Shown one piece after another: positions 42,148 through 51,627 of a DNA stretch of 64,000 nucleotides (the first letter of the stretch is position 1; the number at the start of each line of letters is the position of its first letter). Origin of the DNA: Epithemia pelagica (taxonomy: Eukaryota; Bacillariophyta; Bacillariophyceae; Surirellales; Surirellaceae); the NCBI GenBank assembly GCA_946965045.2, contig OX337231.1:434001-498000 (forward strand), read 5' to 3'. Made by a program: the position numbers and the translations under genes. The notes under the pieces were generated by a model. That model was not told the origin of the DNA. It saw only the letters and a program-made list of their open reading frames with translations, and ran no database searches.

Positions 42148-44278
42148 CGATGAGACTGCGAAAGTTGTGGAAGGTTGTCTGTCGACTGGATAACATTTGA
42201 GTCACTTCGCGTGTCCAACCAATCAACTTGTCTTTTGGAAGGCGAAGGAGAAGTCGCCTTGTGTCAACAATCCACCCGAGAACTCGTTGCTCTTCGGCAG
42301 GAGCGCCTTCGGCTGCGAGTTTGTCCGCTTCTAACATGTCTTTTCTGGGGATCGGTTCGTTGTCGGCTACGGGCCTTGTCATGAGATGAACAACGAGTGG
42401 AACAATACTGGGACATCGGGCGAGATGTGGGTTGGTGGCGAGGAAGACTTGAATCATGTCATCCAGGTATGAATCATGAAATCCATGAGGACGAGTCGGG
42501 ACAGAAACAGCCAATTCGCATGCTGGAGCTACGGGGATTTCTTCTGGTAGGTACTTGGGTCCTCCAATGCCTTCTTGGAGTGGTGATTGGCAATCGGTTG
42601 GTTGCCAATCGTCGAAGTCGGCGAGATCGTTGCAGAGGTCGGTTCCAATTTCGGAGACGATGGAAAATTCAGCTGGATTGGCTGAAGCTCCGAAAGTCAG
42701 GCGAAGGTTAAGGTGGGCAAAGGAATTGGAGGGATCAATGGTTATGTTCCTTGCTGCAACGTTGCCGTCTCCGTGAACGAGACGATAAGCAGAGGACCAA
42801 TCGAATTTGCTGATGATGATGCGATCATTTGGGAAGTGCCAGCGCAATGCGACAATTTGATGGATGACTCGATCTAAACAGTGGCCCATCACCAGGTCAA
42901 TCAATTTGTTTTGATCGATCAAGTCGTTTGTCGAGGGGCAGAATCCAAGGGAAAATGATTGATCGTGGGTCAGACGGTCTTTGGGAACAAGATCGCCATT
43001 GGCATCGATGCCCATTTGGTGGGCTACTCCCATTGGACTGATCCGGCTATGTTTGATCTCGGTTGCGCAGAGAAACGTGATGGGGAGGGAAAAACCCTTG
43101 GACGCGTCTTTTCGAAGGACTTTGGAAAGAGCGTCAGGGTTTTTCTTGCCAGAGGCATGGTTGCCGTATTCGAGGATTGCCTCGTTCTCAGCGCGTCGGG
43201 CTGGCTCTTCTTCCTCAGCTGTGAGAGGGTATGAGACACCTTGCGTGATGTTGTGGTGGAACCGTGACCAGTATGGGTGGCCGGCTAGGAGCGGTTCCAA
43301 GATTTCCGCTGTGCGGAATTCGGATCCTGGGGTGATGACGGAACCGGGGTGGCTGTCAATCAGTCGTTGCAGATCAAAGTCGAATCTTTCAATCAGCTGT
43401 GAGTTGAAAGTCGCATTTGATAGGACAACGTCATCGTCAATGGAGTGACGAAAGGGGGAGGGCTTGGGTGTTGGCGGTTTGTGATTGGCAATCTTGAGGA
43501 TGGTGGAAAGGTCCAAAGGGTGGCACACATCTTGGAGTGGGGGAGGAGCGAGTCTTGATGGGAAAATCATGGAGATCTTGTTGGGGAGATAGCAGTGCTG
43601 GGAACTTGGGGGAACGGATTCCGTGTCGACATCATATATAGACTCACCTAGTAATTTTAAATCCGCTTGTCGTGCTTGTTCCAATCTTTTGACGTTCCGC
43701 GCTAGGGGCTTACCCGAGAAATCGGATCCAATTATCTCTGAAGAGCTGCCTGGGAGGGTCTTCTCGATTTGTGAGGATAGATTTTCGGAATGAGAACTTG
43801 GGGGACTTGGGGGTCTTGTAGAGTTGCCAACGGTAAGAGATTCTCTTGGGAGATCCTTAGAAGTTGGTCGGGGGTGACTGGTGGCAGTCGTGGGAGTAGA
43901 GGACGGTGTATCAACGGATGACGAGATCTTGGGAATGGAATCAGACGTGATGACACATTGATTCTGAACGGATGAGATCAAGTCGGAGAGTTCTCGTTGA
44001 CGGGTCTCGGGGTGTCTTGAATAATCTTGAGTGATATGATGCACCAGAAAAGGGTTCGCAGTGCGTGGGATCTTAGGTTTGTGGTCAGATGATGGTATCG
44101 CCAAAGGTGGGAGAAAGGATGGGATGATGTTGGGTGAGGGTGGTGGGGATGGAGCAAGAGGCTTCGAAGGAAAAGAAGACTCCGCAACTTTAGTATTATT
44201 ATTAAGGGTGGGTTGAGAGTCGTCTCGCAACAAAGGAGAAGGAGTTGAGGATGAGGCAGCAATCAACCCGTCCTGGCG
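41894..44278 (-). CDS. Reverse transcriptase of the DIRS-order element
   Basis: In phase with gag across TGA 44279-44281, with no ATG for about 240 codons, so it depends on readthrough. The first third is Ser/Pro-rich linker. RT motifs: ISKFDWSSAYRLVHGDGN, LRLTFGASANPAEFS, the catalytic YLDDMIQV, and LGWIVDTRRLLLRLPKDKL, as in DIRS/Ngaro RTs. After RSLIGK the frame loses homology and ends at 41894; the true continuation is in the -1 frame (RNase H). Confidence 0.85.
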   Translation of the reverse strand, partial: RQDGLIAASSSTPSPLLRDDSQPTLNNNTKVAESSFPSKPLAPSPPPSPNIIPSFLPPLAIPSSDHKPKIPRTANPFLVHHITQDYSRHPETRQRELSDLISSVQNQCVITSDSIPKISSSVDTPSSTPTTATSHPRPTSKDLPRESLTVGNSTRPPSPPSSHSENLSSQIEKTLPGSSSEIIGSDFSGKPLARNVKRLEQARQADLKLLGESIYDVDTESVPPSSQHCYLPNKISMIFPSRLAPPPLQDVCHPLDLSTILKIANHKPPTPKPSPFRHSIDDDVVLSNATFNSQLIERFDFDLQRLIDSHPGSVITPGSEFRTAEILEPLLAGHPYWSRFHHNITQGVSYPLTAEEEEPARRAENEAILEYGNHASGKKNPDALSKVLRKDASKGFSLPITFLCATEIKHSRISPMGVAHQMGIDANGDLVPKDRLTHDQSFSLGFCPSTNDLIDQNKLIDLVMGHCLDRVIHQIVALRWHFPNDRIIISKFDWSSAYRLVHGDGNVAARNITIDPSNSFAHLNLRLTFGASANPAEFSIVSEIGTDLCNDLADFDDWQPTDCQSPLQEGIGGPKYLPEEIPVAPACELAVSVPTRPHGFHDSYLDDMIQVFLATNPHLARCPSIVPLVVHLMTRPVADNEPIPRKDMLEADKLAAEGAPAEEQRVLGWIVDTRRLLLRLPKDKLIGWTREVTQMLSSRQTTFHNFRSLIGKSFHTRPSGCHVYANTKHSSNERFGENSNRNHPTPTRIQNDQNRTEMYHLHSIGTLSLSPSPTTSKCGHPSFNTPTTASHLTD

Positions 44279-47155
44279 TCAATTGCGATTGACGTTGGCG
44301 TATGCCGACCGATAAAATTCATCCATGGCATCCTTCTTGTTGTGTTTGCTTGGGTCGTCGTGAAGAAACTTGCATTTCTTGCCTTTCTTGCAGATTCCTT
44401 TGGAGAAAAGAACGTTGCAGAAGTGTTTCTTTTTACCATTTTTCTCGATGAAGGGAATGTTGGTGAGGACCGTGGGGGGGGGGAAGACTTGCATATAGTT
44501 CGAATCAGCCGGGAGACGCCAGTTTGATGGAGAGTCGAAAGTCGCTGCAGTCTTCTGTGGATCGGAATTGGTGGAGGAGGAGCTTTGTTGACGTTTGGAG
44601 CTTGGGGAACCGTCGTCAGAGCCTCCAGAACGTTTCTTCTGGGAGTTCTTCAATTGATTCGCTTGAAACTTAGCTTGGAGTGCCGGAGGGAGGGAGACTA
44701 AAGTCGAACCGGTCTTGACTGTGAACAAGATCCAATTTACACGCTCTTCAAAGTCCTTGAAACCCACGTCAGCAAGCGATGAAGCACTGGAAAGGGTGGA
44801 AACGAATTCTTGGACAGCCTCGTCGATGGCGAATAAGAATTGGCCGAAATAAAAATCGTTGCCCGAACTCAACTGTTTTGCCATGATTTTGGTCCTGAAT
44901 TGGTGGTAGAAATTCAGGACTTTCAGAATTTGGTTGGCAATCATGGATGATGCGCCACAAAGGCCTTTGGCACAGGCCCAAAAGGATTGAAGTTGGGTTT
45001 CAAACTCGTCTGCCGTCCTCGGAAAGAAGAGATTGTGATCCGAGTAAAGTTGTTGCATTTCCTTCGATTGCTTCATGTCATTAAGATGACATAGTGAAGC
45101 ATCGTGGATTTGCTGCCGAATGTTTTTGTCAAGTGTTTGGTTGGAATCCAAGCCTGGAATGGCATACGGATCGAAAGAAAAGGGGCTAAAGCCTCCAGGG
45201 CACGCTTCCGATTTCCAACGTAACCCAAGACGTTGGATCACTGTACATTGTCCGAAAAGGATGGTACAGGCATTGTCGGCTGGGTCAAAGACTTCGGCTA
45301 GGAAGGACTCGAAAAATGTGGCGGAGTTCTTCGATTTCCACACGATCTTGATGGCTGGTAAAAGGTCTTCTGGGAGTGAAAGGGCTGAGGAGGAGATCGA
45401 ACCGAGACGGAGTTGTTTTTGAGCATTCAAAGGCATGTCTCGAAACATGCTCTTTGACTCTGGGGCAGTGATGTCATCTTCGTTGCCATTTTTCTTCGAG
45501 GACATCTCTTTGATGCACTTCGAAAGCAGGAACATTTCTGGTGAGACGAAATGAACGTTGCCTTCGTCATCGAGCATTCGCACACCACCACTATTCGAGG
45601 TATGAGGATTGGTCGGGGGAGATCCATCTTGGGGAATCGAACAATCAACCGGCGGTTGTGACTGGAAACGAACGCTGTTGGACGAGGAACGACGCAAGGA
45701 AGGGCGTCGAGATGATGGTGGAGTCGTGTGGGTCTGGGGGGGAGGATTGGGAAAAAGGCGAGAGCGATGACTCAACAATGTGGATTTCGCCTTCAAGGGA
45801 TCCTTGGGGATCGATGGAAAGACAATCTGCAACTTGGGGTTATCGCGACGATGGAGGACGACCCAGAAAAAACGGATAATGGGTTCCTGAATCATGAGGA
45901 GGGGGTAATCCGTCGGCATTCCCTTTTGCTTGGTTTCCATAGAGCTATCCAAAGAGGCTGTCCACCAATGGTGGAGGGCAACCTTATAAAGTCCACTGGC
46001 CAAGTCTTCAAACGGAATATTGACGTTATGATTCGATGCGTCGGTGTTATGGAGCATGAGTCCTGAGAGGCAAGGCGGCACGAGACATAGGCTTGAGCAA
46101 ACAAATTCGCGATCTTTCTTCAATGAAGAGGAGGAGGCGGAAGCCACTGAAAGATTCTTGAACTTGGATGAGTCGAAGGTCAGGTGAGGGACAGAGGACG
46201 ACGGGGAGAAGTCGTCAACCTCCACAACACAATGTTCGAGGATCTCCGCAAAAGTGGGGACTTGGGAGAAAACATGGTCGCTCAAAAGTAGGGGGATGTC
46301 ATCAGTGTCAAGTTGGAACGGGATGGACTCAAAAGAAATGCGATTGAGGCCATAAAATGGAATCTGGGGGTCGAAGAATGAGCCACAATCCGCCGGGCAA
46401 CAAAGATTGTGGAAGAGAAGGGGATTTCCGTTGCGAGACAAACCCAACAATGCAAATGGATGATTCTTCGTCTTGGAGGTCAGCCAAACATGAAGATCGT
46501 CAGCGGAGGTGAGACGATTGAAGCTGGAGCAAACTTCCGACCAAAGGGATGGATCACGAGTCAGTGTAACGTGAAAAGGTTGGAAGAAAGAGTCGCACCA
46601 GTCGATCGGTTTGGTCTTCGCAAGTTCGGAGAAGATAAAGTCAAGGGACTTGTCTTCAAGGGTGTGGAAGTCCTGGGTAAAGTAAAACTCGTGGCGGTAG
46701 GCGCCTGCACGAAAAGGAGAGGGGGAATTCCCTTTGGCAGGATCAGTACCGATCGTTCCGTCGGTGAGGATAAACTCATCGTCACCATCAGCTGCGTCGG
46801 AGTCTTCAAGGAGAGAGTCGGAGCGTTTGGGAGCAGAGGGAGGCGGGGCCTGGAGTTTCTTGATCTTGTCGTTGAGGACAGAGATGGTCTTGGCTTCAGC
46901 AAAGAGTTTCTCTTGGGCTTCGGAATCAGACTCGACCGAGTAAGCATCATCATCTTCCTTAGGAGCATGAGCCTTGAGGGAGGACTTGCTGCTGGAGGTG
47001 GGAGGTTTCTTATCGTCCTTCGAATCGTCAGGTTGGGAGACGATGGCTGCCACGGGAGCAGACGAAAAAGGAGCAGGGGGATCGGATCCTTTCGCCGACG
47101 ACGATTTTTTCGGAAGGAGATCTTCGAGGAACGGATTAGAACCAGAGAAAGTCAT
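44279..47155 (-). CDS. Gag-like protein of the DIRS-order element
   Basis: 958 aa from the ATG at 47155. Long low-complexity Ser/Pro/Asp N-terminal part, a helical middle (FSFDPYAIPGLDSNQTLDK, SSMIANQILKVLNFYHQF) and a C-terminal CCCH-type zinc finger, C-x8-C-x5-C-x3-H, within CNVLFSKGICKKGKKCKFLH. It ends NVNRN then TGA-CGC at 44281-44276. CCCH fingers are uncommon in Gag, where CCHC knuckles are usual. Confidence 0.8.
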   Translation of the reverse strand: MTFSGSNPFLEDLLPKKSSSAKGSDPPAPFSSAPVAAIVSQPDDSKDDKKPPTSSSKSSLKAHAPKEDDDAYSVESDSEAQEKLFAEAKTISVLNDKIKKLQAPPPSAPKRSDSLLEDSDAADGDDEFILTDGTIGTDPAKGNSPSPFRAGAYRHEFYFTQDFHTLEDKSLDFIFSELAKTKPIDWCDSFFQPFHVTLTRDPSLWSEVCSSFNRLTSADDLHVWLTSKTKNHPFALLGLSRNGNPLLFHNLCCPADCGSFFDPQIPFYGLNRISFESIPFQLDTDDIPLLLSDHVFSQVPTFAEILEHCVVEVDDFSPSSSVPHLTFDSSKFKNLSVASASSSSLKKDREFVCSSLCLVPPCLSGLMLHNTDASNHNVNIPFEDLASGLYKVALHHWWTASLDSSMETKQKGMPTDYPLLMIQEPIIRFFWVVLHRRDNPKLQIVFPSIPKDPLKAKSTLLSHRSRLFPNPPPQTHTTPPSSRRPSLRRSSSNSVRFQSQPPVDCSIPQDGSPPTNPHTSNSGGVRMLDDEGNVHFVSPEMFLLSKCIKEMSSKKNGNEDDITAPESKSMFRDMPLNAQKQLRLGSISSSALSLPEDLLPAIKIVWKSKNSATFFESFLAEVFDPADNACTILFGQCTVIQRLGLRWKSEACPGGFSPFSFDPYAIPGLDSNQTLDKNIRQQIHDASLCHLNDMKQSKEMQQLYSDHNLFFPRTADEFETQLQSFWACAKGLCGASSMIANQILKVLNFYHQFRTKIMAKQLSSGNDFYFGQFLFAIDEAVQEFVSTLSSASSLADVGFKDFEERVNWILFTVKTGSTLVSLPPALQAKFQANQLKNSQKKRSGGSDDGSPSSKRQQSSSSTNSDPQKTAATFDSPSNWRLPADSNYMQVFPPPTVLTNIPFIEKNGKKKHFCNVLFSKGICKKGKKCKFLHDDPSKHNKKDAMDEFYRSAYANVNRN

Positions 47156-47175
47156 GATGAACAAGGTAAACTCAG

Positions 47176-47423
47176 AAGATTAGCTAACTAGAATCGTTGC
47201 GATCTCGAACTCGTCTCGTAGTCGTTGCAAAGATGCTGAACCCAAGAAGAGTGAGCTCTTCTCACGCTCCAACGACTCTGCATCAGGGTCATCCTAAAAC
47301 TTCCGATTGTGGGAATCAAATCGGATGCTCGCCTCGCGTCGAGGAGGCGGAGCAGTCGCACCTCTGTTGTCGGTCGCGGAGTCTGGCCAGCATCGGCCAC
47401 GTCACTCCACCCAGTACAGACAA
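47176..47423 (-). repeat. A1: 5' split repeat of the DIRS-order element
   Basis: 248 bp matching 38648-38895 and the two later A blocks; begins AAGATTAGCTAACTAG and ends CAGACAA on the plus strand. Confidence 0.93.
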
Positions 47424-47442
47424 TTACTACCAGGTACGATTT

Positions 47443-47515
47443 ACCCCCTAGCGGAAGGGTGAGTCCAGGTTGATCGTGAATCAGGGTGAATTCTCATACT
47501 CACCCCCAAGGCGCG
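47443..47515 (+). repeat. Short palindromic GGGTGAGT family, copy 1
   Basis: Begins ACCCCCTAGCGGAAGGGTGAGT and ends ACTCACCCCCAAGGCGCGA. Related to 60433-60510 and, inverted, 62668-62735. Confidence 0.6.
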
Positions 47516-47696
47516 ATCCTCAAAATCGGCGACTTCGACAAAAACTCACAACAACAACAACGCAATCACTACGATACGGATCTTGTTGCGGTTGTTACGA
47601 CACTCATGGCCCCTCCCCATCCGACCAGAGTTGTCAATCCTATCCATACCAACCCAAGGTGCCCTCCTGGCGTGGAAACCAACCGTTCCGACCCAC

Positions 47697-49430
47697 TGAG
47701 AAGTGTTTTCGATTTGATTACTCAATTCGTCCTTCACTCATGTACACTTCACGGTATTTCCGACTCTCATTTCTTCTTTTCATTGGCAATTCTCTGAAGA
47801 AACGCAACAAGGGAGTCGACCGCCTCGTCAACCCAACGAAAGTACGAACAATGAAATTTTGGCCAAGGTGGAACAGTTGACGCTAATGGTAAAACGACAA
47901 AGCGTTGTCGAACCAACGGAGTCAGCCGCCACCAGAGGCGAACGTCTTCTCGAGGCATTGCAATTGTCGGGCTTTTACAGCAATTCCCCTCCATACCCTT
48001 CCGGGCCGGACTCCGCTGGGCCGTCAATTCTGTCAAGCACAGAATTGGATCAACTGAAGGAAACCGTTACCAGTGTGCAGCCGTCTACACTAAAAGAAGC
48101 GGCTTTGACAGCTTTGTTGTCTCCGAAAATTGCTGCAGCATTGGAGGAAACGAACTCTGGACTCGTTTTGAGCAACTCCGAATCAATCCATTGGCTGCCA
48201 GCCAATCCAAACGAAGCCCTGAAGAATAGGAGGAAACCTGACTTGTTCACGGCCCATCCACTACGGATAAATCGTGCGGCATCGTTTGAAGGTGCCGACA
48301 TTGTTGCGTTTCGAGCAAAACTGAACACATCAGACCTGATATTTGGTGGCTTGGACATGAAGCATGATTCGGAACACTATATCACATCTTTGTGGAAGGG
48401 TAAAGTTAGCTTGGGAAATCTTCATGTCGCTCTTGGGGAAATGGTCGATTATGTCCGATGTTGGGGAGTCAAGAGACGCAACTTGAGTATTATTCTGTAC
48501 GACATGAATGGGTTTGTGGCTGGCGACTGCATGGCAGGTGTCATCCGTACGCTCTATAAGCTTGTACCATGGGACGCTCCGGAGTCAAAAACCATTCTAA
48601 AATTTTACATGACAAAGCACATAACTCGACAAATTCGTCAAGTCCAAAATGCCTTGACACATCTACAACTACGGGACGGTAGTAGTCCTGAAGGAGGTGG
48701 CTCAGCGTATTTGGGGAGCGGATCCTACGGCGACGTGTTTTGCGTCAAGAATGTGAATGACGAGGTGGTCGCCTTAAAAGTTGCTCGTTCAGACAAATCA
48801 ACCTTCTGCAGGGAGTATGGGACGCTCCTTGCAGCCAAGGCTAATGATGCTCCAGTTGTGCAAGTTCTCTTTAAAGCAGAAAGGCCTCTAAGCGCGTATA
48901 CAATGTCTCCTGTTGGGAAAGCATTGCTCAAGACAAACGATACCTGTTGTCGGCTGTTTCGCGCTCTGAAAGCGTTGCACGACAGTGGATGGTTCCATGG
49001 AGACGCAAGATACCCAAATGCAATCGAGACAACAGAGGGTGAGATTCTGTGGGTAGACTTGCTCGATGCTGCTCCCCACAATGGACAAACAGAGGCTCTT
49101 GTCCAAGACAAAATTACCTTGGCGCTTTCCTTTGTGGGTCCCCTGGACGATGGACCCCGATGGGCTTTTATTGCCGATATGTACGCGGCGCATGAGAATG
49201 ACGACAGTTCATACTCAGTATCCTTTGAAATCGTTTCCAAGTTGTGCAAGGAAAGAGGGCTCCTGTAATGTTTTTCTCATTGAAACTGATGACGAATCTG
49301 TATGAAGCGGGAAATAGTGATACCAAGCTGAATAGCCACTCATAGAAATCATGCTGCGACGAACACAGGCTCGGAAAGTCTGATTGCCTGGATGAATCCT
49401 CTAGGGTTGACCCCGTCGAAAGATCAAATA
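47697..49430 (+). repeat. Inverted-repeat arm containing Crinkler-like copy B
   Basis: Reverse complement of about 58160-59889 with few differences. The left breakpoint (CCACT|GAGAAGTG) falls at the intron donor that follows the header exon in copies A and C. Confidence 0.85.
47859..49268 (+). CDS. Crinkler-like REase-kinase, copy B (no header)
   Basis: 469 codons from a TTG; the first ATG is 47886 (MVKRQSVVEP). It keeps the whole body: KPDLF (PD, about 127-128) and LDMK (D-x-K, 166-168) of a PD-(D/E)xK-like fold, then kinase-like GSGSYG (286-291), ALK (K307), REY (E319), HGDARYPN (H380, D382, N387) and WVDLLD (D400). Both HGD-Asn and VD acids are present, so the kinase fold may be active. 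The ubiquitin-like header and donor site are absent because the duplication breakpoint lies there. Upstream sequence is unrelated. Expression is doubtful. Confidence 0.75.
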   Translation: MAKVEQLTLMVKRQSVVEPTESAATRGERLLEALQLSGFYSNSPPYPSGPDSAGPSILSSTELDQLKETVTSVQPSTLKEAALTALLSPKIAAALEETNSGLVLSNSESIHWLPANPNEALKNRRKPDLFTAHPLRINRAASFEGADIVAFRAKLNTSDLIFGGLDMKHDSEHYITSLWKGKVSLGNLHVALGEMVDYVRCWGVKRRNLSIILYDMNGFVAGDCMAGVIRTLYKLVPWDAPESKTILKFYMTKHITRQIRQVQNALTHLQLRDGSSPEGGGSAYLGSGSYGDVFCVKNVNDEVVALKVARSDKSTFCREYGTLLAAKANDAPVVQVLFKAERPLSAYTMSPVGKALLKTNDTCCRLFRALKALHDSGWFHGDARYPNAIETTEGEILWVDLLDAAPHNGQTEALVQDKITLALSFVGPLDDGPRWAFIADMYAAHENDDSSYSVSFEIVSKLCKERGLL

Positions 49431-50126
49431 ATAGAAGTTCCATACAGATTGGAACCCATTCTTCTGTTCGACCCATCATCTTAATACATTCTACATGTAT
49501 CGTCAATGACCAAATTGCCATTCATACAGAAACTATTTGAAAACTACAAATGTCATAAAACTTGAAAGAAACAATGAATGCATCGACTTAAAACACACTT
49601 TAACTTGAAAAACATGCCTCCGATGCACTTTCCTGTTTCAGGATAGAATGTAATGATTAGAGAATAGATCGCGAGACCAATGGTCCGATCAAAACGACGC
49701 CACTTTGTTTTATGAGCACATCCATGAAAAGTACGCCCAAGACCAGGCATGATAAATACTTGGAATGCGGCGAGTGTATCTGATCCGGTGAACCCTTTTA
49801 CAGGGTTAGCCACCGTCATCTTTTGCGAGCTAGGTGACACCGGGATGGATGCACAGTGGCAGGCTAGGGCGGCTTTGCGGTGGCAATGGTTTGGGGAAGC
49901 TTGGACCGTCGATCTTGCTCTGCTTGTTCAAAGTGCTGTTTCGGATCCACACGGTAGTTAGACCATTACCAAAGAAAAAAGGTCAGCGCCTAACATTGGG
50001 AATGATCGAGTTATGCGTCTCGTTGCTCCCGGGGCGCTATCGCCTATTCGACTGAGTTCAAAGAACGGAGTCGGGTAAGCCGGCAGGCCAAGGGGGTCTG
50101 GGGGTGGAAAATACACAATGACTCCG
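49269..50126. repeat. Duplicated flank, right copy of the segmental duplication
   Basis: 49269-49430 is the inverted copy of the 3' flank of copy C. 49437-49858 matches 23458-23903 and 49853-50010 matches 30249-30430, giving the empty target site CAGTGG of copia element 1. No gene. Confidence 0.85.
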
Positions 50127-50294
50127 GACATACCTCTGCTACAAAACGATGTCTCGCAAGAACGCCAACTGGAACATCAAGAGTACCAATCGCAAGCACG
50201 AATTCGAAACGACAAGTACCATGCCATTCGAATTCGACAACAACAACAACAACAACAACAACAGACATTGGATCATTTGCAGGAACATTTGTGA
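50127..50294 (+). pseudogene. C-terminal fragment of the SelM-like gene
   Basis: Reads RQLEHQEYQSQARIRNDKYH, a polyQ and TLDHLQEHL then TGA, matching the last 55 or so codons of 32437-33387. The rest of that gene is missing here. Confidence 0.8.
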
Positions 50295-50747
50295 TCCAGT
50301 CGGGAGATTGGATGCTTTCGAGGCAACATTGCCGGACTGGTGCAACAGAGAGAAAGGCTTGGAAATTGCTCGTTCTCAAAGAATTGGAATGAATACCAAT
50401 CTACTAGATATACAAGAGCAGCCCCAACACTCTTGTTTCCAGGGAATCGTGGAGCAAAAACCACTGTGGTTCATGTCTGGAGGTTCCAAAAACAGTCCTC
50501 GCTTTGTGCAAACAATGACTGTCCGATGACAAGAGAAACAAAGATCCTAGCTGGATCCTTCCATGGCACAATACTTAGAATCTTATATAATATACCTCTT
50601 CTACCATTGGTTTGTGGTCCTTTTTCTACGAAGCATCGTTTGGTCCAGCCGTGTCATAGTACCGAAGGAGCAAATCCTCAAAAGGTCTCTTGCTTTTAGT
50701 GTTTGAAAAAGCAAAGGCAACAAGCAGTTGTACTTCTTGTCTCTGTA
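50295..50747. other. Duplicated non-coding spacer
   Basis: Matches 33388-33875; nothing else seen. Confidence 0.5.
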
Positions 50748-51064
50748 TTACCACTGACATTCCTTGACACCTTCTCCATAGTTGCCATGCCAAAACTTGC
50801 CACTGCTTTCTACCGTCACGTGTTGATCCATGGCTTGGATAATTCCTTGGACACTGACATCGACGGAACGTTGACCGGGCAAAGGTTGTTCGTTGGGCGC
50901 AAAGTCGGTAAAGACCGATCCGGGATGGACCAAGCCCACGGCCACCTTGGCCGGTGTATCCTTGTCCTTGCCCAAGGCTTTGGGCAAATCGTGACTCATC
51001 GACTTGCCAATCATGTTGACGGATGCCTTGGCGGCACGGTAGGCATAAATCCCACCCGATGTAT
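50748..51064 (-). pseudogene. SDR copy 2, C-terminal part, cut by copia element 2
   Basis: Reads MIGKSMSHDLPKALGKDKD to GNYGEGVKECQW, identical to copy 1. It is interrupted at ATGTAT (51059-51064), inside the codon run that in copy 1 reads SDNTSGGIYAY. The N-terminal part is at 57404-57752. Confidence 0.92.
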
Positions 51065-51554
51065 TGTTGTTTTCTCCCTACCGTAGGTTAAAGAGAAAGA
51101 GCTCAACCCGTGTAAACGAAGTTAAGTTGTGAGTTTATTTGGTTAATCTAGCGTGTTGCAGCCTAAGGCGTTGAGGTCTTTCCTTTTGATGCGTTGAGTC
51201 GATGGTTGGGCGATAGTTCAATCGTCCATCGATCTTGTTTTCCTAAATGGGTGTCTCTCCTAAATGGGTGTCTCCTGCCCGTTCTTGGCCGTTGTTCCTT
51301 TTAGGCAATGCCAGTTATTCTTTTGGCCTGTATCAGTTGAATTGGGTCGGTTTGTCACTTCTAAACGCTCATGACGATGACGCGTTGTCTTTGTTGTATC
51401 GTTCGTGAGCATCTTGTTTGGACGCCCGTCGTTCTTGTCCTTTGAGGGACAAATTCTCAAGATGAATGATGCTCATCTTTTCTTCGGCCGAACTCCTACT
51501 TCCGAATGTGAGTCCCGGGTCCATTCCCGGACGATTACGTAGATCTTTTGAACA
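51065..51554 (-). repeat. 3' LTR of copia element 2
   Basis: 490 bp; TGTTGTTTTCTCCC at the plus-strand left end and TTTTGAACA at the right end. Confidence 0.93.
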
Positions 51555-51627
51555 CTCCCTCACGGACGGGGAAAGATGATGCTACCATCCTTGAAGTTTC
51601 TTGCGGTGTTTCTCGAAGGGCGTCGTA

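Larger units (their letters stand above)
38454..47423 (-). mobile_element. DIRS-order tyrosine-recombinase retrotransposon with split direct repeats
   Basis: 8970 bp, minus orientation: A1 (47423-47176), gag, RT, RNase H, tyrosine recombinase, B1 (39952-39780), then A2-B2-A3-B3-A4-B4 down to 38454. The A and B blocks together form a 442-bp unit. Split direct repeats (A1...B1-A2-B2) are the signature of PAT/Ngaro-type elements, which integrate with a recombinase rather than a DDE integrase; no target duplication is seen at the ends (...CACGG | CGAAGAG and CAGACAA | TTACTAC), as expected. Extra tandem A-B units are unusual. Confidence 0.85.

Noticed and set aside
44279-44281. Selenocysteine insertion at the gag-pol UGA
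   Set aside because: No redox context around the codon and no SECIS-like element sought or seen; leaky termination is simpler.
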